A stretch of DNA of 64,000 bases from Eubacterium sp. AF16-48 (GTDB lineage Bacteria > Bacillota > Clostridia > Lachnospirales > Lachnospiraceae): the NCBI RefSeq assembly GCF_003479405.1, contig NZ_QUHB01000003.1, positions 163,964 to 227,963 on the forward strand, given 5' to 3'. A program made the position numbers and the translations under genes. Shown here piece by piece: positions 44,263 to 51,838 of this stretch. Within the stretch, counting starts at the first letter, position 1; each line of letters starts with the position of its first letter. The notes beneath the pieces were generated by a model. It was not told the DNA's origin. It saw nothing but the letters and a program-made list of their open reading frames with translations, and did no database searches.

Positions 44263-44509
44263 GCATACACCAGTATACAAAGTCGGTGGCAAAACGAAAT
44301 TTGCCAAGAGAGTAGCGAATAAGAAAATACGTCGTTCGGGAAAAGATAATCTCGAAAATGCATATTCGGGTAAATCCAATGATTATCGCAAAGAAAATGA
44401 ATCATGGCATATTTGGGATTATAGATTTTGGGGAGAACCAATATGGAGAGCGGAATCTTGGCGGAACATAGAGGGAAAATTATGGGAAAAACTTTATAAG
44501 AGAAAGTGA
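44246..44509 (+). CDS. Small basic protein
   Basis: 87 residues from ATG 44246. MSRSYKHTPVYKVGGKTKFA with many Arg/Lys and a Trp-rich C-terminal half. Conserved-looking small basic proteins with this start occur in plasmids and elements; function unknown, nucleic-acid binding possible. No clear ribosome binding site except through the overlapping frame. Confidence 0.55.
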   Translation: MSRSYKHTPVYKVGGKTKFAKRVANKKIRRSGKDNLENAYSGKSNDYRKENESWHIWDYRFWGEPIWRAESWRNIEGKLWEKLYKRK

Positions 44510-44520
44510 GGCAATAGATT

Positions 44521-45126
44521 ATGGCAATTCAGTTTAAGGAACTTAGAAAGTATTTGGAAAGAAATATCAGGTTATCCATATGTTTTGAAGATGGTCATTA
44601 TCACGATTATCTGATGATTTCGGACATACCGGCTGAAAAATACAATGACTTATATATTTATGGTGTGGGAATGGCAGATGTTGAATTTTCTAAGGATATA
44701 TACATATCTCAAAAGGATTTAGACGGAGTAATTGTTTCAATAAACGATGATACGATAGAACCTGCGATTGAGATTGTTCTTCATGAAAATTCACGTGAGA
44801 TAGAAAGAAAGGCAGAAGATGTTCTTTTGTTCAAAGATATAAAGCCTTATTTACAGATAGGGCGAAATTTTGCTGTTGTTAATAGAGAAGACTGGTCATA
44901 CAGATTATACGAATATCGAAATGAAATTCCAGCTAGTTATGACGACATGTTTGTGTATGGTATAGGCATGGAGGATAATTTAGAAGAAAGCGATAAAAAT
45001 ATCGCAAAAGTGTTGGAAAAAAGAAAATTTGATTCATGCTTGAATAAGCGGATGGTAATTGTGTTGTCAAATACAGCGAGGACGGATATTGAAATAAATG
45101 GAAAAACTATATATGGAATATTTTAG
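44521..45126 (+). CDS. Unknown protein with internal tandem duplication
   Basis: 201 residues. Two copies of one domain: residues about 6-95 (YLERNIRLSICFEDGHYHDY ... YNDLYIYGVGMAD) and about 105-195 (YLQIGRNFAVVNREDWSYRL ... YDDMFVYGIGMED). The shared pattern is YL-x-hydrophobic strands, then YDD(L/M)(Y/F)(I/V)YG(V/I)GM(A/E)D. No family recognised. Follows the small basic protein by 11 bases. Confidence 0.65.
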   Translation: MAIQFKELRKYLERNIRLSICFEDGHYHDYLMISDIPAEKYNDLYIYGVGMADVEFSKDIYISQKDLDGVIVSINDDTIEPAIEIVLHENSREIERKAEDVLLFKDIKPYLQIGRNFAVVNREDWSYRLYEYRNEIPASYDDMFVYGIGMEDNLEESDKNIAKVLEKRKFDSCLNKRMVIVLSNTARTDIEINGKTIYGIF

Positions 45127-45146
45127 AGCGAAGGATGGTTATTATT

Positions 45147-45353
45147 ATGAATTTGTCTGAGTTTTTGGAAAATTGGGATGGTAATACACAAATTGTGGTA
45201 AAGACTGATACAGAGGAAGTATTTTGCGGGAAGGTTGCGGATGTATCCGTGGATATAGCATGCAGATATAGTATTCCTAAAGCTGGTGTAAAGCATAATA
45301 GAGAAATAATGCACATAATTGTAGAGCATAACGGCAAAGAAAAAAGCAATTGA
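45147..45353 (+). CDS. Small unknown protein
   Basis: 68 residues from ATG 45147 (AAGGA 11 bases before; ATG 45135 alternative). MNLSEFLENWDGNTQIVV followed by a beta-rich half. It resembles a half-size version of the preceding duplicated domain in its opening pattern, but this is weak. Confidence 0.5.
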   Translation: MNLSEFLENWDGNTQIVVKTDTEEVFCGKVADVSVDIACRYSIPKAGVKHNREIMHIIVEHNGKEKSN

Positions 45354-45404
45354 TTTCAGTAAGCGGATTAAAAATAGAGTACAAAAATGGAAGGTGGATT
45401 TGTT

Positions 45405-45911
45405 ATGGAGAATAGATTATTTTTATTATATTTTCCGGGTTATTATGATGGAGATGAAATCATTGGAATATATGATGATATATCGAAGTTGAAAGCTTCA
45501 TATGAACGCGTGATTAGTAATCCTGCAGATGAGTATGGATTTCAACAATATGATTTTTATCTCAATAATCCTTGTACAAAACTTACGATAGAAGAATTCA
45601 ATCAGGACAATGAAATATTTGTAGAAGTAGAACCTGAATTGCTATGGGCAGAGTTTGATAAGGAATCTGTTTATGGGAAGGGACCGTTCTTTCTCCTTGT
45701 TACAGCAGATGAATGGAATCATGATGCCGACGAGTGGCTTGGAATATATGTAAGCAAAAAGACAGCAAGGGAAGCCTATGATAGGGCAGTTGCATGGTGG
45801 AATGAAGAGCAGAAGCGGGTGTCGGTTTCTACATCGCAAAGAGTTGCGATATTTGAGTATATTGCTATGGATGACAGATTTAGAGAAGTGGAACGAAAAG
45901 AGCTAGACTGA
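45405..45911 (+). CDS. Unknown acidic protein
   Basis: 168 residues from ATG 45405 (AAGGTGG seven bases before). Acidic, aromatic: LFLLYFPGYYDGDEIIGIYD and a second, similar unit FFLLVTADEWNHDADEWLGIY followed each time by a helix (SKLKASYERVI / KTAREAYDRAV), so it too looks like an internal duplication. Function unknown. Confidence 0.6.
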   Translation: MENRLFLLYFPGYYDGDEIIGIYDDISKLKASYERVISNPADEYGFQQYDFYLNNPCTKLTIEEFNQDNEIFVEVEPELLWAEFDKESVYGKGPFFLLVTADEWNHDADEWLGIYVSKKTAREAYDRAVAWWNEEQKRVSVSTSQRVAIFEYIAMDDRFREVERKELD

Positions 45912-45933
45912 AATGAGAAGGAGATTCTAAGTA

Positions 45934-46324
45934 ATGGCAACTTATGTTATTGGAGATATTCATAATTCACTAAAAAAAATTTGATGAAATGATTAAGCTG
46001 ATATCACCTACAACGCAAGACCAGATTATTCTTTTAGGGGATATATTTGACCGTGGAGGTGCCGAGCCAGATCCTGTTGGTGTTTATTTTAGAATTTGTG
46101 GGTTAAATACAAATGTAAAATGGATTCGTGGTAATCACGATCATCTTTTGGCAAAATATATCTATACTTACTACGGAACTGTCCCAAAGAAGCGAAGCAA
46201 CTTGCAACCATACAGGTATAATTTATTCGATTTGATGAAGGACAGACTTACTGAGGCAGATATGCTGAATTTGGCGGATCAGATTATGGATCTGCCTTTG
46301 CATATTGAACGAATAATAAGGTAA
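45934..46324 (+). pseudogene. Ser/Thr-type metallophosphatase, frameshifted and cut by an IS
   Basis: MATYVIGDIHNSLKKI followed by TGA; removing one A of the A8 run near 45971-45978 restores FDEMIKLISPTTQDQIILLG and DIFDRGG, then WIRGNHDHLL. GDIH, GDIFDRG and GNHD are the metal-binding motifs of the phosphoprotein phosphatase family. The gene ends at HIERIIR where the IS110-family element begins, so the C-terminal half is lost. Confidence 0.8.
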
Positions 46325-46356
46325 CAGGGATTACCGCATACAATAGGAGGTCACAT

Positions 46357-47472
46357 ATGAATAGTATAGTTTATGTTGGGATGGATGTCCATAAGGAACA
46401 GTACACACTTTGTTGTTATAGTTATGATACAGATAAGGTTGAATATAAACAGACAATACCATCAGATTACAAACTTGTTCTTAAATATATGGAACAGGTT
46501 CGTTCAAGATATGAAGGTGAGGTTACATTTGTTTGTGGATACGAGGCAGGATGTTTGGGTTATTCTTTGTATCATCAATTAAAAGATCATGCTGTAGATT
46601 GCAAAATATTGGCTCCAAGTACAATGGCTGTAACCAATACACATCATGTAAAAACTGATAAAAGAGATGCTGCAAATATAGCCAGATGTCTGGCATTTCA
46701 TACTTATAGTGAAGTATATGTTCCAGATAATGATGACAATGATGTTAAGGAATATATTAGAATGCGTGATGACCAGAAGCTGTATCTCAAAAAGGTAAAA
46801 CAACAGATACTTGCGTTTGTTTTAAGACAGGGAAAACGTTTTGAAGGCGGAAAATCTTATTGGACTATTGCACATCTGAAATGGTTAAAAAATTTGGAAT
46901 TGCCAGATTTACAAAGAGAAGCTTTAGATGAGTATCTTCTGACGTATGAATATTTAACAGAAAAAATCAACAGATTTGATGAAAGAATAGAAGAACTTGC
47001 ATCAGCAGAAAGATACGAAGAAAAAGTAAAACATATGAGTTGTCTTCTTGGAATTAAGACACATACAGCCCTTTAAATGATTGTCGAAGTTGGTGATTTT
47101 GAAAGATTTGAAAAAGCACCGAAATTTGCTTCATTTTTAGGTCTTGTACCAAGTGAAGATTCCAGTGATACGAGAGTTAATCGCTACAGCATAACAAAAG
47201 CTGGAAATAGCCACTTGCGAAGACTTTTAGTTGAAGCAACCCAGAGTTATACAAGGGGAAATGTAGGACACAAATCAGTGGCATTGAGGCAAAGACAGCA
47301 AGGAAATCCACCGGAAGTAATTGCGTATGCAGATAAAGCAAATGAAAGGCTTAGACGAAGGCTTTACAAAATGACTCTAAACAAAGGAGTTAATCGAAAT
47401 GTGGCAGCAACAGCAATAGCAAGAGAATTAGCGTGTTTTATCTGGGGTATGATGACAGAACATGTAAGTTAG
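46357..47472 (+). pseudogene. IS110-family transposase with in-frame ochre stop
   Basis: N-terminal RuvC-like DEDD domain (VYVGMDVHKEQYTL, YEAGCLGYSLYHQL, KTDKRDAANIARCLAF) in the first 239 codons to TAA 47074-47076, then the same frame goes on with MIVEVGDFERFEKAPKFASF, GLVPSEDSS and ITKAGNSHLRRLLVEA, the C-terminal Transposase_20 part with its catalytic Ser region. The stop replaces what is normally a Ser codon (TCA to TAA) after GIKTHTAL. Split in two, it should be inactive. Confidence 0.85.
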
Positions 47473-47474
47473 TA

Positions 47475-47552
47475 GAATATTCATCTGTTTCAGTCAAGGA
47501 TGCTTCGCATCGCCATTGGCGACAGGTCCCTGACAGAATCATCTGAATATTC
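47475..47552 (+). ncRNA. Candidate bridge RNA region of the IS110-type element
   Basis: Between the transposase stop and the right subterminal repeat, GAATATTCA (47475-47483) pairs with TGAATATTC (47544-47552), enclosing GATGC-TTC-GCATC and CGCC-ATT-GGCG hairpins and a GTCA/TGAC pair. IS110-family elements encode bridge RNAs in a terminal non-coding region, in IS1111 types at the 3' side. Length (about 80) is short for a full bridge RNA. Inference from structure and position only. Confidence 0.4.
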
Positions 47553-47611
47553 TTAAGGGTAATCAAGCAGAAGAAACTGACTCTGTCAGATTACATCTGC
47601 AAAACAACTAA

Positions 47612-47829
47612 TTAACACTGGATACAGAGGTAGAGCCTTGGAGCACTCTAAGGTCCTAATTATTTGCGACTCACCTCTGTTGACACTATATTTATATATT
47701 TTGATTCACGCTAGGAGACGGCAAGATTCACGGCGGATCATTGACCTGTTGGTAACCAATCCACGTATAACAGAGTGGCCAAGGCCAGGGACTGTTAGTC
47801 TGGGGTTCTACCTCTGTACCCAGTGTTAA
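47612..47829 (+). repeat. 218-bp element with 26-bp inverted arms (structured RNA or miniature element)
   Basis: Arms 47612-47637 and 47804-47829 are complementary in 24 of 26 positions, one of the two differences being a G-U pair in RNA. ACAGAGGT in the left arm (47624-47631) can pair either with ACCTCTGT in the right arm (47810-47817) or with an internal copy at 47673-47680, giving two exclusive folds. Inside are a CCTTGG...CTCTAAGG hairpin and a CCAGGGACT/AGTCTGG hairpin. No coding frame of note. Together with the bridge-RNA-like segment it fills the 435-base gene-free stretch before the recombinases. Confidence 0.55.
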
Positions 47830-47907
47830 AATTTAATGAAAGGAAAAGTTTGTGGTGATTTTTGTGAATTTACTCTTGACAAAGGTCACTTCATAACAGG
47901 TGAGACA

Positions 47908-49472
47908 ATGGCAAGGATAACCAAGATTGAAGCCATCAAGAGTTTCATAGAAAAAAGAAAACACGAGTTGCTGCCTATGCCAGAGTATCTACCAGATCGG
48001 ATGGGCAGTTACTAAGTTTGGAAACACAGAAGGAACATTACGACAATTTCATTAGTGCGAATTCCGAATGGGAATATGCAGGTCTGTATTATGACGAAGG
48101 TGTTTCCGGCACAAAGGTGGAAAAGCGTGATGGACTGCTTGCACTTCTGAAGGATTGTGAAGATGGCAAAATCGACCGAGTGATCACAAAGTCTATCAGT
48201 CGATTTTCAAGAGATACAACCGACTGCCTGGAGATGGTAAGACGACTGGCATTATTAAACATTTATCTGTACTTCGAAAAGGAAAATATCGACACCGAAC
48301 ACATGAGTTCAGAATTGATGCTTTCCATATTAAGTTACATTGCAGAGAGCGAGTCGAGATCCATTTCGCAAAACAGCAAATGGTCCGTAAAACACCGCTT
48401 CGAAGAAGGGATTTTCATTATCAGCTATCCACCATATGGATACGCAAACGAAGATGGTAAGATGGTAATCATTCCGGAAGAGGCAGTAGTTGTTAAGGAG
48501 ATTTTTTCCATGACCATTAACGGCATGGGAACCTATGTGATTGCAAGAGAACTCAACGAAAAGGGCATTCAAAGTAGGAAGGGAACTAAATGGCATCCAT
48601 CCACTGTAAGAGGAATTCTGCAGAATGAAAAATATACCGGGGATGTAATTTTTCAAAAGACATATACCGATGATGATTTCAATCGGCACACCAATTACGG
48701 AGAGAAAAACATGTACCTTTGCAAGAATCATCATGAACCGATTATCAGCCATGAGATTTTTGATAAGGCGGCAGCAGTGATTGGACAGAGAGCAAAAGAA
48801 AAAAGCATTGAGGCAGGTATTGGAAAGTACCAGCGTCTTTATGCATTTTCCGGGAAGATTATCTGTGGCGAATGCGGATCAACATTTAAGAGAAGACAGC
48901 ATTATAAGCCGAGCGGAGATTATGTTGCTTGGTGCTGCAATACGCATATTACAGATAAGGATGCCTGCTCTATGATGTACATCCGTGATGAGGACATCAA
49001 GACAGCATTTCTCAGAATGATTCGGAAGTTGCAAACTGCTCATGCAAAGGTATTAAAGCCTTTTGTTGAAGAACTAAGAGGAGCAAACAATAAGGAAGGA
49101 TTGTACCAGGTGCTTTCATTGGAAGAACAGATAGAAAAGAACGTGGAACAGATAACGGTTCTTACGAATCTGCTGAGTTCCAGTTATATCGAGCCGGAGA
49201 TTTTCCACACAGAAAAGAATCAGCTAATCTTAGAGGCTGACAGGCTTGCAATGGAGAAACAGCTGATTTCGAAGAGTATCAATGGTGACCTTACTCATTT
49301 GGAAGAGGCACAGAAGCTCCTACGGTTTGTTTCAAAGAAAGCAGAAATCACAGAGTTTGAAGATGAGATGTTCCTGGAATATGTTGATATGATGACAGTT
49401 CATTGCAGAGATGAAATAACCTTCAATCTGAAATGCGGACTGAATTTAACGGAGAGGTTGGTGAACGCATGA
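47908..49472 (+). pseudogene. Large serine recombinase 1, frameshifted
   Basis: MARITKIEAIKSFIEKRK begins at ATG 47908 and ends early at TAA 48013-48015. Adding one A to the run near 47957-47961 restores TRVAAYARVSTRSDGQLLSL, the catalytic-serine motif, which joins ETQKEHYDNFISANSEWEY and the long frame to 49472. The resolvase domain (ITKSISRFSRDTTDCLE), recombinase domain (NEDGKMVIIPEEAVVVKEIF) and zinc ribbon (CGECGSTF) follow, then a coiled coil. The shift is upstream of the catalytic Ser, so no active product is expected unless slippage occurs. Stop overlaps the next ATG. Confidence 0.8.
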
Positions 49473-49885
49473 CACATACACCATACGGATACATCATTGA
49501 CAATGGTCAAGCAGTTATTGATGAGCCAAATGCAGAAAGAGTGAGAATGTTATTCCGAGAATACATTAAATGTGGATCCATGAGAGCTGCAGCTAAGAAA
49601 GCCGGAATTGATAAAACGCACTCGGTAATCGGCAGATTTCTAAAAAACAAAGTGTATGTTGGCACAGAGTATTATCCGCAGATTATCAATGAAAATGTTT
49701 TTACGAAGGCACAGGAAATCAGAGGAAACAATGCCAAAAGCCAAAATCGTATAGGAGCATACAGACCTCATCCGAAAGGAGAGATTGGTACTTTCACTAT
49801 TAGAAAGGTAGCAGTGCAATACGATGATCCATACAAACAGGCAGAATACGCATATAGTCAAATCACGGAGGTAGCAAATGAATGA
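49469..49885 (+). CDS. Recombinase-domain protein without catalytic domain (recombinase 2)
   Basis: 138 residues from ATG 49469, overlapping recombinase 1 by four bases (ATGA). Starts directly with THTPYGYIIDNGQAVIDEPN, the 'recombinase' DNA-binding domain, with ERVRMLFREYIKCGSMRAAA and NKVYVGTEYYP; it has no resolvase domain and no catalytic Ser. Similar small proteins sit between two full serine recombinases in clostridial elements and may help direct DNA binding. Confidence 0.75.
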   Translation: MTHTPYGYIIDNGQAVIDEPNAERVRMLFREYIKCGSMRAAAKKAGIDKTHSVIGRFLKNKVYVGTEYYPQIINENVFTKAQEIRGNNAKSQNRIGAYRPHPKGEIGTFTIRKVAVQYDDPYKQAEYAYSQITEVANE

Positions 49886-51449
49886 GAATGTAACATTGAT
49901 TCCTGCCAGAATACGAGCAGGCAATCGAATATCTAAGGAAGAAAATAAGCCGAAATTAAGAGTCGCAGCGTACTGCCGAGTCAGTACTGACAGCGATGAA
50001 CAGGCGGGGAGTTATGAAGTGCAGGTTCAGCACTACACAGAATATATTGGCAGAAATAAGGAATGGAAACTTGCTGGAACCTATACTGACGATGGAATCT
50101 CCGGCACCAATACCAAGGAGCGTGAAGGATTTAATGAGATGATCGATGACTGTATGGCTGGAAAAGTAGATTTGATTATTACTAAGTCAATCAGCCGATT
50201 TGCAAGAAATACCATCGACTGCCTAAAGTATGTAAGACAGCTGAGAGAAAAGAATATAGCCATCATATTCGAGAAGGAAAACATCAATACCCTAGAGGCA
50301 TCTGGGGAGCTGCTCCTTACTATCATGGCTTCGCTTGCACAGCAGGAATCAGCATCCTTATCACAGAACGTAAAGTTGGGACTGCAGTTCCGATACCAGG
50401 AAGGAAAGGTAGTAGTGAACCATGAGCATTTCCTCGGATATACGAAGGATGCAAAAGGAAACCTAATCGTTGATAAGAAAGAAGCGAAGGTTGTGAAGCG
50501 TATCTTCCGAGAGTATTTGGAAGGGGCAAACTTTAGAGATATCGCAATGGGACTGGAACGAGATCATATTAAAACCGGAGGAAAACGTTATAAATGGCAT
50601 ATGAGTACGGTTCGTGGAATTCTTTCAAATGAGAAATACATTGGTGATGCACTTTTGCAGAAGACCATCACAACAGATTTTATCGAAAAAACAAGAATTA
50701 AAAACGATGGAACGGTTCCCCAGTATTATGTAAAAAACAGTCAGGAAGCAATCATACCGAGAGATGTATTCACCCAGGTTCAAGAAGAAATGCTAAGAAG
50801 AGCCGATATGACAAGTGGAAGAGATGGGAAGAAACGAAGAATCTACTCTAGCCGATACGCACTCTCAAGCATTTGCACTTGCATGAAATGCGGAGATATT
50901 TATAGGCGAGTGGCTTGGAATAACCGAGGCAAGAAATCAATAGTATGGAGATGCTGCACAAGAGTGGAAAATGGACCATCGGGTTGCACAGCACCGACAG
51001 TGCCGGAGGAAGAACTTCAACAGGCAGTTATCGATGCCATGAATGCTGTATTGGAGAGTTCCAAGGATGTGATAGCTATATTGGAAGAGAATATTCTGGA
51101 AGTTGTCAGCCAAGACAATTCTGATGAAATTGAGGAAATTAACAAGACCATTGCATAAAAGCAAAAGGAACTCTTGGAATTGGTACACAGCAAAAAAGAT
51201 TATTCGAAATGTGCTGATGAAATGGAAAAGCTTAGGCAGAATAAACAGCTGCTTTTGGTAAAGCATGCTCAGACCGAAGGCACCAGACAGCGAATCAATG
51301 AACTTGTAGCCTATGTTAAAACACAGGATACTCAGATAACCGAGTATGATGATAAGCTAGTAAGGAAATACATCGATCAGATAAAGATTTATGACGATAA
51401 GTTTGTGGTCTGCTTTAAGGCCAAGATGGAAATCAATGTTTTAAGATAA
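49878..51449 (+). pseudogene. Large serine recombinase 3 with in-frame ochre stop near its end
   Basis: Starts at ATG 49878, overlapping recombinase 2 by eight bases. Catalytic Ser36 in LRVAAYCRVSTDSDEQ, ITKSISRFARNTIDCL, recombinase domain, zinc ribbon CTCMKCGDIYRRV...WRCCTRV, then a coiled coil interrupted by TAA 51156-51158 after NKTIA; the same frame continues KQKELLELVHSKKDYSKC to TAA 51447-51449. The truncated 426-residue product keeps the catalytic and zinc domains and might retain some activity. GAA to TAA is the simplest change. Confidence 0.8.
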
Positions 51450-51469
51450 AATATAAAGAAATTAGCAGC

Positions 51470-51494
51470 GTCCAGACGGAAGTCTGGACATTTT
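51470..51494 (+). terminator. Terminator after the recombinase operon
   Basis: GTCCAGAC-GGAA-GTCTGGAC perfect stem followed by ATTTT. Separates the decayed recombinase module from the GHKL operon. Confidence 0.75.
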
Positions 51495-51548
51495 AATTTA
51501 CAAATAATAAAATTATATGAAAAATAATTTAGAAATAATTGCGATATA

Positions 51549-51577
51549 TTGACAAATATAGTTGAAATGTGTATGAT
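51549..51577 (+). promoter_or_regulatory. Promoter of the GHKL-DUF6339 operon
   Basis: TTGACA (51549-51554), 17 bases, TATGAT (51572-51577): a consensus -35 with a one-mismatch -10. The operon therefore looks expressed on its own, with no visible operator. Confidence 0.8.
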
Positions 51578-51608
51578 AAAATAAAAATGTACGATAAGGA
51601 GAAAAATT

Positions 51609-51833
51609 ATGGCTGAATCGAAGCATGATAAATTTATAAGAGTTGCTGAAGCTAGAACAAACAAAATTATTGATATGATTCGACTTTTAAGTAACTGCTC
51701 TAATACCGCAACATATGAATACACTGATGAAGACGTAAAAAAGATTTTCTCTGCACTAGAATCAGAATTAAAAACTTGTAAAAGCAAGTATCAGGATAAT
51801 AGCAATAAAGAAAGCAAATTTACGTTGAGGTGA
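51609..51833 (+). CDS. Small helical protein opening the GHKL operon
   Basis: 74 residues, charged and helical (KHDKFIRVAEARTNKIIDMI), ending in a lysine-rich tail. RBS AAGGAGAAAAATT before the ATG. It ends five bases before the GHKL ATPase gene, so it is part of the unit. No family recognised; the size and position suggest a regulator or small subunit. Confidence 0.7.
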   Translation: MAESKHDKFIRVAEARTNKIIDMIRLLSNCSNTATYEYTDEDVKKIFSALESELKTCKSKYQDNSNKESKFTLR

Positions 51834-51838
51834 TTTAG

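Larger units (their letters stand above)
46322..47570 (+). mobile_element. IS110/IS1111-type insertion sequence
   Basis: About 1.25 kb with one transposase gene. A 7-bp subterminal inverted repeat is visible: GATTACC at 46329-46335 and GGTAATC at 47558-47564. Subterminal repeats are a mark of the IS1111 subgroup. Ends are approximate; no target duplication is expected. It interrupts the phosphatase gene. Confidence 0.65.
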
